Shown: one piece after another, positions 1 through 13,472 of the stretch
Numbering within the stretch: the stretch's first letter is position 1
Layout of the letters: every line of letters begins with the position of its first letter
Source of the DNA: Lethocerus indicus
Lineage: Eukaryota > Arthropoda > Insecta > Hemiptera > Belostomatidae
Direction of reading: 5' to 3'
NCBI GenBank assembly: GCA_019843655.1
Contig: JACDQD010000103.1
Span: forward strand, 6,510,001 to 6,574,000
Length of the DNA stretch: 64,000 nt
Notes under the pieces: model-generated
Databases searched by the model: none
Told to the model about the DNA's origin: nothing
What the model saw: the letters and a program-made list of their open reading frames with translations, nothing else
Position numbers and translations under genes: made by a program

Positions 1-1099
1 ACCAGGAATTATTCTTCAGTAGGAAAGGTCACTGCGGGTCGGTAAGAAATATTGACCTACTCGGACGTTACGAGTAAATACAGAAAGGTCTCGCTTATCC
101 GATATTGCTCTAAAATAGGCCCTGAAATAGGCACACATTTGAATCAGAAATGTGTAAATCAAACGTACGGAGATTGGTTCAACTTTGCTATTTTTGCGAT
201 AGTATGTCGGACAAAACGGAATGTCGGAAGGTGGGAGGAACAGAACTTGTACCATCGAAAAGTGTTGAGAGATCCATAAATTTGAATTATCCCTGCATTC
301 CCCGACTATTGCATTGGGCATTCACAGTATGGTGTTAAATAATTCGGTCATCTCATTCCCACTTAAACGGACATAGCATTTCCATCTTGATTTTGATTAA
401 TGGTCACTCATCGTACTGCACCATTATGCACCCGACAACCGCCCCCCGATCTAATCACTCGGCCAAATATTTATAACCGAACGAGAGAGCAGACATTTAT
501 AAACCGTGGAAACAACGCGCTGTCCCCACTACAAGCACCGTCGGTTTCGTTTGCAGACCCTTGTAAACAGAACCCCGCGTTTGGGTGCCCCCGTGTTTTC
601 AATTAAGGCAGTTAAATTACGCTTATGGGGTGTGGGAACCGCGAGGGATGCGAGGGAAGCGGAAATTGAGACACACAACGGCCCAGATCCCAATGTGTAC
701 TCCGACGACGCCGCTACTCGCTTTGAGCGCAAATATAGGCGCCCCTCTACTGCCGGCAGAAGCACTATTATTTTAGCGACTGCGGTTATGCATAAAATCC
801 CATCAGTAACCGTTTATAATTAAGTATACTGGTAGAACACCACAAATTATCTCCGCACACAAAAATATATTGTTCGAATATAGATTCGGTCTTTTATTTT
901 AGTAACACATTATATTTTTCACTCACGGATCAGATCTAATGCTTGCAGGATCGGAATAATTCTGCGAGTTTTAAAAATAAATTATAACTCTAGTTGTATC
1001 TATGCGTGACGAAATCGAAAGAAAAGCTCGTTCCGCTCTTCGGCTACATTCCCACTTCCATTATGGTTTGTAGGTGGGGCATGGGATTCGGGTAGTGGA

Positions 1100-1123
1100 G
1101 ATTGATTAGGAGTACGGGTCAGA
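1100..1123 (+). repeat. short dispersed repeat, copy 1 (partner at 42257-42280)
   Basis: A 24-nt block that agrees with 42257-42280 at 21 positions (core GATTGAT.AGGAGTA.GGGTCA). The sequence outside the block does not align convincingly, so this may be the surviving core of an old repeat or a chance match. Confidence 0.3.
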
Positions 1124-2168
1124 ACTATACTTAGAAAAAGGGGAACTCCGGAGTGCTTTAACAGTGACTATACCGGATTATCTATAGAAATCTGTAGAGT
1201 GATAATAGGAAAAAGCTCTAATAGGAATTCTGCGTGTCCTCCGAGTCGTTTGGGAGCCCAGGTGTCCTCAATGCGGCGGACGTTTCCAAAACTGGAATGC
1301 AATCGCCGAGGAAGATAAATGAACGGGTGGGGGGGGAGGTCCGATGACCCCGGGACAGAAGGGACGGACAGGTAGGACACCTGCACCTAGCTTATCCTGC
1401 ACCTACCTACCTGGTCAGTTTCTATCACTGGCTTTTCGGGATGCCAGTTTCTGCGGGGGCCCATCCCATTTGGGGCACCGCTCGACCGTGAATACCACAC
1501 CGGGTCCAACTCGAATTCCAGAGACATTCCCCCTCAACCCGACAACAACTCTGAGGGGCCGCATTTTTCAACACTATTTTCACGGCACAAATACGCCGCA
1601 GGAAAGCTATTTTCAGAAAGCGAATCCCTTTTTTACAGATCGAAGGTACGACTAGGGTAAGCGATATTAGTAATCGCGGTAGTGCCAACTGAAATTTACA
1701 CAGCTAAATGTTGTAGTAGTAGGAAGTTGTAGGTTTCAAAATACAGTCGTAAATTTTTCATTTGTTGGTGAGTACCAATTGTGACCATTAGTCTACATTA
1801 CCCCTGGGTATCAGGGGAGGGTTACAAATCGCTACAACACAATTAAATACAGGCTTATTCGAGATTATAATATAATATAAAAATGACTACCTTTGATAAC
1901 GTAAGAATAATATCGTTTTATTCGAGAGATGGATAATGAATATTTCGTATACCCTAGAAATTGGTGAGCCCCTACTTTTCTGTATTGTACAACCACTGCG
2001 GTTCGATATTCACCAACCGATTACGCGATTACTTCACAGCGCTGTGTTCGTTTCCCCAGAACGACAGAGGACTCAAGTCGGGAAAAGTGTAATGCCCATA
2101 GGACAGAGACCCACCATGAGAAAACATATCTCAAGGAGATGAACCGCGACGGCCCCAGGGTGTACTAA

Positions 2169-2202
2169 CCTCCTCCACCTCCTCCTCTACTACTACTACT
2201 AC
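2169..2202. repeat. imperfect trinucleotide tract (CTC/CTA)
   Basis: CTC triplets run into ACT/CTA triplets over about 34 bases. It is a simple low-complexity tract. Confidence 0.8.
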
Positions 2203-3338
2203 CTGGAACCTAGGCTAGAGAAGGGGCAAGAAAAATAGATATACCAACAAAAAGCAGGTAGAGCGACGCCCCCCGGAGGCCTTTTAACCTGATTCGGGCG
2301 CCCCGGTTCACGGCCGAGGGGACCGTCCCACTACAAACGCTTGGAGTGCACAAAAAAATGCGCCTCACACACAGCAGGCCAATCTGAAATCTGGGACCGG
2401 TTGACAAATATTAAGCCAAACCTAGAAATAGATCGAATGTTTTGCATTTAATTCAAACCCAAACGATGTTATCAAAGAAAACATTCCCCGCCCGTGGATA
2501 GCAATCGTACCGCTTGGAAGAACAAAAACTGTGAACAGCGGAAGTTAAAAGAAATCTGAGGTGGAATTCATACCGAGAAATTATGCTTCACCTCTCCACA
2601 GAATCAAACGCCGATCGTAGACAGAACTCAGAAAAAACAGGAAATAATAAAATCTTCCCTCTTTTCTACACTCTAACTTCTTATTCCCCACTTATTCATT
2701 CTGTGGCAACAACATTACAGATTCGGACGGATCCGCCCAAAATCCCTCTATTGTAATGCTCCCCTCGAAGCGCAGTGTTAAAAAAATATCGGTTCCCATT
2801 TATCACGGACAGACGCCGGGAATAAGGATGCAATAGAGAAGGGTTAAGAACCAATAGATCGTGTGGCGAGATAGGTCGCTCTGTTGTTGACAAAGCGACC
2901 CATTTATTTTCTAGACACACATTTCCATATCAAGATTCAAGTAAAACGATCCGCCACGGAGAACTCGAACGCCCGCGAACCGACATCGCGATTCGTCGGA
3001 CACGTTCTTAAATTGCCCGGCGAGAATGTCAGCGATGAATGAACGGCATAAATGGCCCGTCAATTTAAACCGATGAATAGCGAATGAGCGGAAACCGCCC
3101 GGTCTATTTAAATTTCGATTAATCAAACGACCGTACAGTTTCATACATTCTGTCGGGACTAATTTCTGCGGACATGAGCCCATTCCATTGTTATCTGTCG
3201 AGTTCCAACAATCCGATTCGGTGCTCAGAAAGTTACCCCGACCTTTCTCCAACGGTCCAGTAATCTGAAACTTGTTTCGACCGACCTCCCCCCCACAGTT
3301 TTATCTTCTCTATCCAGTTAGCGTTAAAATCACTTTCG

Positions 3339-3381
3339 CCGACTTTACTTAAGTCGGTTCTCTAGCTGCTGTCTGAGCAGC
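3339..3381. other. two adjacent stem-loops
   Basis: The first stem is CCGACTT/AAGTCGG (7 bp, 5-nt loop, 3339-3357). Seven bases later comes a second stem, GCTGCT/AGCAGC (6 bp, loop GTCTG, 3365-3381). Both arms pair perfectly. Function is unknown; they could form in a transcript of either strand or be decayed transposon structure. Confidence 0.4.
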
Positions 3382-3834
3382 CCGTGCCGGGATGGTACCA
3401 GAAGTAAGAACTAGTGTATTCCGAGGAGACTTGAATAAAAGGGTACTAAATAAATAACAGTAACTATGAATTTCCGAGTATTCTGAGATTTTACATTGTA
3501 TAAGTCAATAACATATAACTCTGAAGAAAGGTGAAAATAATTATGAATTATTAAAGGATACTGGTAACACATTTTGCACAATATGTTAACCGGCCCCTTG
3601 GCTACCAAAGAAATTGAGGCGGCGCTAGCACAGTGGAATTCTACCCACGAAGAGTAAGCCGAGCAAAAGGTTCCCTTGTGTAGCACAGCACTCGATACAA
3701 AACACGGGCCGTTTCGGGGCTTTCAATTATGTTCAAAATTAAACAAGCGTGCAACAAGAGGAGGGGGGGAAATTCGGTTCAAAAATCAACCTGGGGGAAG
3801 TACGAGAGGTCCGAAGGCACGCGGAGGATGAAGA

Positions 3835-3853
3835 GGGAGCAAGGGAGGGAGGG
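3835..3853 (+). other. G-quadruplex motif in a polypurine tract
   Basis: Four GGG runs are separated by loops of 5, 1 and 1 nt. They lie in a purine-rich stretch running from about 3755 to 3885. Short loops favour a stable parallel quadruplex when the plus strand is single-stranded. Confidence 0.55.
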
Positions 3854-6800
3854 AGAGAACCTCGGTGAAGAGGAAGTGATTAGTTTTGCACAGTCCATCG
3901 GATTGGGACTTGGGAGTCAATGAATTCTTCATTTCCAGTCGAACAAAGGGTCGCCTCAAATAGGGCCGCCCGACAGACCGCTCTTATTTATGGGGCCGCG
4001 CATTTAGGTTCAATCGCTCCCATCTAATTTTGCAAAGACTATACTGTAAAGAGGCTACAGCAATGAAGCGTGTGCAAGACTAAGCGAACATGCCGAGTGG
4101 TAGCGAACGAGTGCTAGTGTGCGGTACACTGTTGTTCAGGAACGATAACGGACATTATCAAATCAATTTGCTTTTAAACAGGTTTTCAGTATTTGTTTCA
4201 GTTCAGTAATCCGATGTTTTGAATGTACAATGTATAAACTGATTTTTACTTGTTACACGTGACCGACAATCACCAACCGTATAAAGTTTGTCTTTATGAT
4301 TAAAGACTATTCAACAAAAAATTTGCTATCTGAAATCTAGTTTGTGTTTTTACACTAAATGTACCAAGGCTAAACTACTGGTGCATTTCTGTGCATTTTG
4401 CAAACGACCTTACAAATTCTCAACAGTTATTTTGGTTCACTCCAATTATACATCATTGCAACGCTGCGAATTGCACCTGTGCTGCGCAAAAGCTGTTAAC
4501 AAACTGCGTAATGCAACCCCCGGTACGAATTAACGTGCATCGAACGGATACAACGGTTACACATTAGATATTTATTTAAATGGCAACGGCTCTCGCTTTG
4601 CGGAGGCGGGAGTTGGGGGCGGACGCTATGCAAATTTATGGAAAGCGCTTTCGAACGGTCAGTCGAGGATACAGGAGGCGGTTGTTGTACCGAGGTTTTT
4701 TCTTGTTCCGCTATCTGGAGAACCGCTATTTTTGGATTCGGCCAAACATATTTCGCGGTTTATACGCGATAATCTACCTCTTGAATTCCCTGACGATTGT
4801 CAGGAGGAAATATTAATTTTATCGGCTCGTTAAAACCTACGTTCGGAAACTAGACCGCGATTTAACGACAGCGATCGCGCCCCGAGCATCATCGGATCTG
4901 TCACAATCCAGCTCAGAATACAGTTTAACACAAATAATGGTTACGGTCAATGATCTAGTGGCGGACTAGGATGAGGGGGGACGACAGTAATGGCCGGGAG
5001 ACCGTTAAACCATTTAATATTCATAGCCGGTAGTTCATAACTGAAACCGAAACCGGGCTCCCTCCACTCCCAGCGCGTAATCGGATCCCGGCCAGCGGAT
5101 AATTCGCAGCCCAAAACGACATTAGATATCGTGAAAACATTTCATGGCGAAAGGGGTGAATAATTTAATTTCCCCTAACTCCGCGACACGATTATGGGCA
5201 ACATTTTAGAGCGAGAAAACTTTTAATTTTTCGAAATCATAATCACGATTGTGACGGCAACTCTGAAATTTACACTGTTATCAAATGAATATGAACATTT
5301 AAAATTGAACCCCGCAAAGAAGGACCGTTTCCAGACATGTGAGCTCTTATATAATCCGAGATACAATCAGCATAAAGCCGCAATCAAATGGCCCATACAA
5401 CGGAATACATAATATGAAAGGGTTGGAAAGTATGCACATATTAAAAGAGATACTCTGAGCTGAAAGGGAGCAAACCAGCGCGGGGCAAATTTTCAAAGTG
5501 TATTAATAAAACTCACTCGAAACAATTAAAACTACACAGAGCGTTTCAATCTGAGGCGATTCGAATATCACAAAGGGGAATCAAAAGGCGAATAGGTCAA
5601 AGGCAACGAATTCGGAAATGAGCGGAACCCACTTCATAAAAATGGGCGGAAAGAAAAGAGGAGAGCGGAACAGAAACAGTAATTGTGAGCCGTTTGTGAC
5701 GCCGCGAAAAATAAAAAAGAAAAAGTGAAAAGCTTTTGCATTCTCGGCCTCAACAGAGAGGCGGAACGGAACACAATGGGGGACGAGCCCCGTTTTGATT
5801 TTGCAAATTGAATATCGCCCACGGATTCGGAAGAAAACTCTGGTTCAACTCGCATTATAACCGGGCTAAATGCTAATCCATTTTCATTAGGGTAGTTAAT
5901 AAGTCAGGGAGCACTTAGCCTACCGCCCACCCACCCGCTTGAACCTTTTAAAAGACGCATTTCACCTTCAGCCATTGTCCCAAAATCTTATATCGAACCG
6001 TTATTGAAAGGGGAAAGAAATTGGACTTTTATCCCTCCATTCTACCATAAATCCCGATTCCCTTTTGTACCGAAAGCACAATTAAATTTCTTTAAAAAAA
6101 ATTAACTTAAATTAATTCTTCAACCTTTACGATCGAAAATATTAAGGAAAATAACCAATGCACTCTACTATTTTATCAACCAAATAAATCGACCCGTTCG
6201 GTCGGTTACCGTATTGCCTCTAAACGAAAAGGTCATGGATTCGATTATATATGTATATAAATTTCATACAAAAATAATTTAGGAATATCCGTATTAGGGT
6301 AACTCTGAAAGAGGGGAGGCCAAATAGGATTTGCCCCCGCCTGCGAAATACCCCCGCTAAGAGATATAGATTGAAACAACAGTACTCAATTCTACTCTGT
6401 TGAAGTTGGAAAGCGCTGGTATTTAAATGAAAAAGATTGTACGGTAAAACGGAGTTATATAACGCATGCGAGTTATCCAAAGGGTTGTATTATATATTGC
6501 GTATTGAGAAAAAGAAAAAATGAAGAAAAACGAATTCCCTGGACAGTTGCCCAGTTTAGGTTACGAAACGAGGCTGCAGAACCGCTTCCCACGGCCGGTC
6601 AATTATACTCGGATTGGCGGCGGAAAGTAACCAGCTGAAATTGCGCCCGCAATGAACCCCAGTACGGTTCCATTCGAAGAAAAGCCAATTAGGCGATGTG
6701 CAAACATTGTAGCAATTAAAATTGTTCATAAGATTCATAATACACACGAATGATTCTATATTAAAACTGAAAGTCCTAAATGGACAACAAGCGACTAAAA

Positions 6801-7995
6801 TGTTTTGCGTGCATTCAGTTCGTTTTCAACAGCTTTCAAATAAGCTTTAATATTGTGATTGAAACGTGGCACAGCTATAGGAGAATTTTCTAGCTTTTGG
6901 TGATGCGATGATTTACAGCACTCCTAAAAAATTAATAAAATGTAAAGAAAAAAATGTTACCTCACACCACCAGGTATTCGGGAGAGGATTCAAATCGTTC
7001 ATTGTTACAACAGGACTTTTTCATTTCCCCGGATTAATGTAATGAGTTAGATCCTTACATTTTCTGGTACAGATATTCGTTGGCGAGCATGTATATGCTT
7101 GTTGAATGGATAACATTACATTTAACGGTATTACTCATTATTTTTCCTGTTCGCGAATTCGGTTCCAATAAGATCTAGCACATTCACACTTAGCACTTCT
7201 GGGGTGACATCAAACAAATATCAATTTTTAGGTAGTAAAAGGCTAATATTCATACGGCTGAAGATTTTTACAAACATTTGTTAAAAATTTGAAAAAAATT
7301 CTCATCGTTTTCGACAAGACGTGGGTTTTATGAGTATGGGGCCGGGCCGGTACTTGGTCTTAAAACAAAGAATAAAAAAACCGCAGTTTTTTTTTCAGAA
7401 AGGCAGCCCGGTAGCCGGGTCGTGACTGGGGGGGGGGCACCTCAGTGTCGCCCTCTACTGCACGAACAAAAGAACAAACGGGAGAGGGGCCTGAGCCAGA
7501 AAAAGAGATTTAAAAAGCTTCGGGTTTGAAGGCCAGTCTGTGTCGAGATTTTTGCTCTTGGAGTCGCGAACTCCCCCACCCCCAACATAACCGTAACAAA
7601 ATGCGGGGCCACCTTCGGTCACAAGAAGTCATTCTGAAATATGAGTATGCATTCCAGTCTGCAGAACATACGGACAATATTAACTCGGTCAATTTTCTAC
7701 TGAGCTCTTTACACACTCGCCAATACCGATTTTAAGACCCGACGTCTTTCGACTACCTCGAGCGAGACCGGTTCCGCATTTTCGCCATCGAAGTCGCGGA
7801 CTCCCAGTAACAGTGTAGACAAGATAACTCCCCTTGCCATCGTGCTAGAAACGGAAATTGCAAGACTGAAGTTATTCCAAACATTCTCAAGAGCGTCCAC
7901 ACGTCTATAATAGGGAGGTTTTTTTGTTCGCGCACTACGAAGTTCCACTTTTATCGCTTCATTGATACCATCGTTGAATTTTGGTTTCTCGTTTC

Positions 7996-8018
7996 GTCAG
8001 TACCATTCCGTTAGGATG
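7996..8018 (+). repeat. GTCAGTACCATTC repeat, copy 1
   Basis: The 23-nt block GTCAGTACCATTC.GT..G.ATG recurs at 9768-9790 in the same orientation with only transition differences. A related string in the opposite orientation is at 9904-9920. It is likely the end of a small transposable element. Confidence 0.4.
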
Positions 8019-8505
8019 CTCTTTATAATTATTAGGTCATATCTCAGTAGGAGTGTCAAACAACTAATGGAATTTCGCTTGTAACCGAAATATAAGTGGT
8101 CGCTAGGAGACTCAATCTCGAATTCTCGGAGAAATGACGACCAGGGTTGGGTGGTAATTCAAAAATTCAAAAAAGTAGTCCACCGCGGAGCGTTTAGAAC
8201 AGACCACGAAATCTTCGCCCGTCCGATTATGTCATTTGCACCGGGTTTAATTGAAGGGCGAATGGATTTGTGAGTGGGTAATATAATTTTGTGTGAGCCA
8301 CCGGGGGGGGGGGAGGTCGACCGCTGATGAGAAACTAAATGACCGGCCGGCTTCCAAGACCGAGGGACCAACGACCCGGACACGTTAAGCGCCCGGCAGC
8401 GCAACACTCCAATCTTACCTCTTCTGTTTTTTGGTTTTTGGCCTCACATTATACGAACAAACGATTTCATTTTTCATTATCCGGGAAAATTCATTATACA
8501 CGAAA

Positions 8506-8517
8506 TTCGGGCCCGAA
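8506..8517. other. perfect 12-nt palindrome
   Basis: TTCGGGCCCGAA reads the same on both strands. It could be a dimeric protein-binding site or chance. Confidence 0.35.
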
Positions 8518-9767
8518 ACAATTCAAACTACCAATCGGAATTTTTTTACCCGTCCCGCCGGTATTTTCTGTTGAAACCGGGTATTTCGCGGTCTGAATAT
8601 ATCGGCAATTTATGGCCTGGCGAGCATTCATAGTCTACTCTAATGTTCGCTCTGGCGTTATTCCTCGTATTCCCCCTATGAAATCTAATAGCGGCGAGGA
8701 TTCCCGATTTTATCCAGGCGATTAGGCGAGTTTCATTCCAAAATGGTATCGGATTTTTCTTCAATATTTATTCATGCTTCTCAGCCGTTATGCGTGGGTA
8801 TTTAATTTTAATATCGGTGTAGTGTTAGGTTTTGTTGTTGAAACAAATCATTAACCGTAAATTATCATTTCAGATCTGGAAAGTACAGACAAAATTTAAT
8901 TCGATTTGTTTGGAAAAATATTTGAATTACTGAATAATTACATTTTGTATCATGCGAATATTATTTCGAAATCATTTAATTTCTTGAGATGATTAAATTA
9001 TTTTCCAGACCAGTTGAATTCAGTGATAATCAGAAGGACAATGGAATTTAATGTTGCAAAATATACTAATTGAATACGTAAAATGTGAATTTTTTTTCGG
9101 TCTACGCCCTAAATGACGTATAGATGACCCACCTATCTTTTCCCGACCGTGGGGAGAATAAACCGGAGGGGGCATGAAAGTTGAGGAATGAAAGCTATCG
9201 CGACATGAGGAAGGGAGGGCAAGAGGAGACTTCTAAGAGCGATTAAGCCAACAGCGTATCTTACTCGGGTCCGGAATCCGGGCTGAGTGAGTCATCCTGT
9301 ACCTCCGAGGCGGGGTCGAGGCGATACCTTTTAAAAGGACACCGGTTCAATTGAAATTGACCTGGAAAGCTCTAGGTGGAGGGGAAGGCCGCCAAAAGGA
9401 AATCCGCGTTGCCCTTCTCACGCTCATTTCTTAACCCCCGAGACATTTCTTTTGTGCCTTTAAAGTTCTGATCCTATAAAACGATTCCCCACGCCTTCGA
9501 TCGTTGAGGCTCGTCACGCAAATGAATTTCCGATGCCAATAAGATTATTCAATTGTAACTGATTCAAAGGACAGCCTAGTTATTTCCTTTTCAAGTAGAT
9601 ATCCTCAGAGGCAAGAAGGTTTTCCAATGGTCTAATATTTTTGTACTGCAATACTCCACTTACGTTTTCATGAATCCCATCTATGCGAATAATGTGAAAT
9701 ACTAAATTCATAAGTCAGGCGTCAAGCGCAAATAAGGAATTAGTTCTAATATCAGATTCTCGGCATA

Positions 9768-9920
9768 GTCAGTACCATTCTGTCGGAATGTCGGCTACCG
9801 ACTAATAATGTTAAGCGGGTATATGCGGAATGGAATCGACGATGCCCAGACTCCGAAATAGGTCTAGCATTAGGACCAGATCAACAAGTGGTGAGAGATT
9901 CTTACAGAATGATGGTACTA
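9768..9920. repeat. candidate MITE-like inverted repeat
   Basis: The left end holds AGTACCATTCTGT. The right end (9904-9919) holds ACAGAATGATGGTACT, which is its reverse complement with a 3-nt insertion. The element would be about 150 bp with no coding capacity. The left arm matches 7996-8018, and the right arm resembles 32464-32480. No target-site duplication is obvious. Confidence 0.3.
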
Positions 9921-11517
9921 AAATTAATTCCAACGGCCGACACATACAACAAATCTTGCATTCGCCCACTGTCCAGGAAAATATGGGGGAATGAAATATG
10001 CCAAGTGGTCGTATGTAAAATTTCGACATTCTAAATCAAATCACTACACCTTAGAAAGTGCTCAAGACACAGGGAAGTACCGTTAATAGTACGAGAGGAA
10101 TAGAATCTCGTCTGAGGTCAAACATAAAAAGTATTACAAAACTTTCTGTTAAAAGGCCTTCGGGATAAGATTAATGAAAATGAGTGCCGGCTAAAGGAGC
10201 ACTTCAGCAAATATGTGCGAATCAATTTCTGAACTCCACAGCGAGAGATTTGTTTAAAAAACATGAAGGCAAAGGACAATACAAATTTCATGAACCTGAA
10301 CGCACTATAACAGATTTTTATTAACCAATTTTCAGTAATTAACATCCGGTAGGTTTAAAAATTAGGATACTTTTTTAGCTATTAAGCTAACATAAAAGTA
10401 TTTTCAGGGTGTTATTTATGTTTCTATATGTTTCGCAATCCGTCGCTCGGCGTTATTAGGAAAAGCGGGACCGCAGGAACGTGGAAAACATTTTCTAATC
10501 CTAATAGCCGAGTCCATCAGAGGCCTAAAGACTGGTGGATTCGCTGGAACCTGCCACCTACGGCAACGGAAATATACGTTCCCATAAATTATTGGGGGGA
10601 AGAAGAACGTGAGCCGGGTGAGTCACGCTCCGCCATAGCAGACCATTAGACCACCAGCAACAAGTTTAAACACCGTTAAAGTCTAACGATTCGCCGGGAT
10701 TTTCGTACATTCTCTCCTCCTTTACTGGTGGGGGGTGAGGAAAGGGAAGTCGTATAAGAGTCGAGGAATAGCGCGCCAGCTCGAAGTCTCAAGTTTAATA
10801 TGTACTTGTTCCTGTGTAAAAATCTTAAGAAAAGGTGTAGTCGACACACGACAGTGCAAGTTGGAAAGACACCAAATTCGTAGAAATACCCGGGTGGCAT
10901 TCTACCTTTTTCCAGAGCTCCTAACCGAACACTACTAATCACGGAGAGAGACCGAAAATCGCCAAACTCAGGGCCGAACAAGTGCCCATTATTTCGCTCC
11001 ATTAGGATCGCAGAGCAGGAAACTGGTCTAGTTAAACGGAACAATGATTTTACAGGCCCAGACAATATTTCATGTTTCCTAAGTTGAAGTTTAAAATAAA
11101 CAGAAGACGGCCATTACATATTCAAGACTTGGCCGCGTTGAAATTAAATATTAGGTCACTTAATGTCATTCAGGGTTATATGTGTAGGAGGACGGCTTCG
11201 ATTAGTTGGAGTTACCGGTGTCATGATTTCTTTCGGAGAACGAAACGAAAACTCGGGAGAGAGGGATGAACATAGAGAAGTAGAGAGAGAGAGTTGTATG
11301 AACATTTAATTATCACTATACATGGAAGAATTCCGTTAATCTAATTAACACAATATAAATTTTTGTCGCTAACAGATCCGGTTAGCTCTATCTAGAATTA
11401 TTAAAATATAGCACCGGGAGCAATTAGCGGAGAAATGGGAGTATGTAGTCACCCCACCCCCTTACGTATTTAGACCCCTTCAAACTCGTTCATTCATCGC
11501 CACCGCTCAGATGGCGA

Positions 11518-11525
11518 TATAAAAG
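11518..11525 (+). promoter_or_regulatory. isolated TATA-like box
   Basis: TATAAAAG is a full consensus TATA string, followed by GCAGTCTCTCTC and a C-run. No initiator-like TCAGT or TCATT lies 28-34 bp downstream, so support as a promoter is weak. Confidence 0.15.
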
Positions 11526-13061
11526 GCAGTCTCTCTCGACCCCCCCCCCAACCATACCTACACCACACCACCTTGAGGTACGACCTCATTTAAACAAGTT
11601 ACCTTATAAAAATCGTACTTCACTCGAGCGGGGAGGAGGCCGGGTCGTACTTTATCGCGGGCGCAATAAAAATGAATTAGCGAACAGAAATAAGCGTTTA
11701 CTCAAACTACCGCCCGCTTCGAATGAGTAAGAAACACGGGACAATTTGTTATATCGTAGCGTGGATTTAATTTATATATTTAAGTGTATAATTTATATCA
11801 CCAGTCCATGAAATGAGCTAGCGGTTATTTCGGACTATTAGTTAGAAATTAGCTACTCGTTCGTATACGGTGATAATTTTACCGGCAAAGAAAATCTTTC
11901 CTATTCTACAGGTTTTTAATTTGTAGGAACTGTATAAGATTTTTATTGCTGTGTGATTTGTTACCTAGTTACCTAACTTAGTTTTACTACGTAATATTAA
12001 TTTTATTTTATCTTTTGCTACAAGTCAATTATAAGTTCTACATGAAATGGATTTCTAGCAGGTAGGACTTGTGGGACACGCATTCTGGTAGTTAAAACGT
12101 CCATATGGTCCAAATGTTTTTTTACAACGATTTTTCTTGTCTTTTTTTATTGGTTGTACAATCATCGTTTATCGATATAAAAAAATGTTATTGTCTCTTG
12201 CATCTCATGACAATTTTGACGTATCTATATAGGAGATCTCTAGGCCAGTGGCGTCTAAGCCGTCGTGGGAGGGATTTTTATAACGAAGCTAAGACAAAGC
12301 CCAAGGGACTGGAAACAATTTATAATGTCCAAAGGCACAATTTCCTCTTGTCCCATTTAAAGGGGGAATTGGGTAAGTTGATGTGCTACAAGACCGTAAA
12401 CGGGAACAAGCCGCCGCTTCTCCCCCATTCGGGGGTTTCGGTAATTAAAGCCAGAATTTCAAAGACGTAACGCAATCAATATACATTCATTATTCCCAGC
12501 CAAATACCAGTATAGCTGTGTATGGCCACTTATACTTGTTAGCCCGATACTCGAGAAACCACCCGAGAGCCGCTTGTTCCATTCCACGGTATATATCAAT
12601 GTCATGCACGTTGCGGGATAGGCGACGATAAGATTAATGAGATCTCCCAGTAACGCGAATATACAATCAATCCCCCCGACATGGTTATATTCGATTATTA
12701 TTCAAAGAAAATGCTCCGCAACATTTCTATGAAGGCACTAAAACCAACACATTAATTTATGAACTTAAACTTAATGCAATGATAAAAATCCGGTTGCCAG
12801 TTGGTTGAGATATTTAGATCTCTCGGAAATCAAATTTGGACTGTGAATATTCCTACTCCTTAAAAGTTTAAACGAAAGTAAAATTTAAGCTGGTTATGGT
12901 AGCGTCGTTATGTCAATTCGTCCCGAAGTTTTTTTAATTTCTTCAATCCAGGTAACGAAACGAAATCTCCTAACGAGAATTCCCGGGGAGAAACCAACGA
13001 CAAAAATGAGTGGAAGAAGAGCAAATTAGTTCATTATGTAACTTTAAAGAACCAATCGACA

Positions 13062-13138
13062 GGCAGTGTTGAGAGCAAAACTTTCACAAATGCCACCCAG
13101 AAAAGAGAACGAACTTAAAAAAAAGAAACTGTCAATCT
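13062..13138 (+). repeat. dispersed repeat with an MPPR-type start, copy 1
   Basis: This block aligns with 28606-28697: GGCAGTG.TGAGA, then TTCAC.AA.GCCACCCAGAAA, then GAACT.AAAAAA and AAACTGT. It contains an ATG at 13090 in a CAAA context that opens MPPRKENELKKKKLSISK and then meets a stop codon. The partner encodes the similar TPPRNNYELKKKLLSHRGQ in the matching frame. The two therefore look like decayed copies of the start of one repeated coding sequence, probably a transposable element. The family is not recognised. Confidence 0.45.
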
Positions 13139-13365
13139 CCAAGTAAACAAAAGTCAAATTCGGCCATAATTTCGGCGATTATATTTCACGAATTTTACAA
13201 CGATATAAACTATTAGAGTTTCATTACAACTTAAAACTTTAATTTACTTGAATATTTCTACGACAGTTCTTAAAGCTTAACCCTGTGTACTTTTTCCCTG
13301 GGCTTCATAGCGGCTCGTGAAGGAACGCTTGCGTGAGGAGCGCGGCCCACTGAGGTCATTGCTAT

Positions 13366-13375
13366 TCTCTCTCAC

Positions 13376-13469
<94 letters not shown>
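13366..13469. repeat. (CT)n microsatellite, about 100 bp
   Basis: A nearly pure CT run with two CACT interruptions at its left edge. On the minus strand it is a GAGA tract, the type of site bound by GAGA factor in insects. Ser-Leu and Arg-Glu frames across it are artefacts of the repeat. Confidence 0.97.

Positions 13470-13472
<3 letters not shown>

Larger units (their letters stand above)
1..3338. other. gene-free stretch
   Basis: No open frame here has recognisable protein similarity. The longest (105 codons at 506-823) has no domain I know. Apart from a short C/T-rich tract at 2169-2202 and one half of a weak repeat at 1100-1123, I see only unique A/T-rich sequence with G/C-rich patches. 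Confidence 0.7.
3886..13061. other. gene-free stretch
   Basis: About 9 kb with no recognisable gene. It contains a short repeated block (7996-8018 and 9768-9790), a 12-nt palindrome at 8506-8517 and an isolated TATA-like string at 11518. Frames of 60-130 codons occur (for example 10676-11065 minus and 12105-12470 plus) but resemble no family I know. A CTAGTGGCGGACTAGG string at about 4955 and CCAGTGGCGTCTAAG at about 12245 resemble edges of dispersed repeats common in arthropods, but too little remains to classify. Confidence 0.6.

Noticed and set aside
4088..4101. TGCCGAGTGGTAGC, like the A box of a tRNA-Ser or SINE head
   Set aside because: No B box or T-arm at a usable distance downstream.
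12105..12470. 121-codon plus-strand frame
   Set aside because: The first half is hydrophobic from T-rich DNA and the second half basic; no domain, promoter or splice support.
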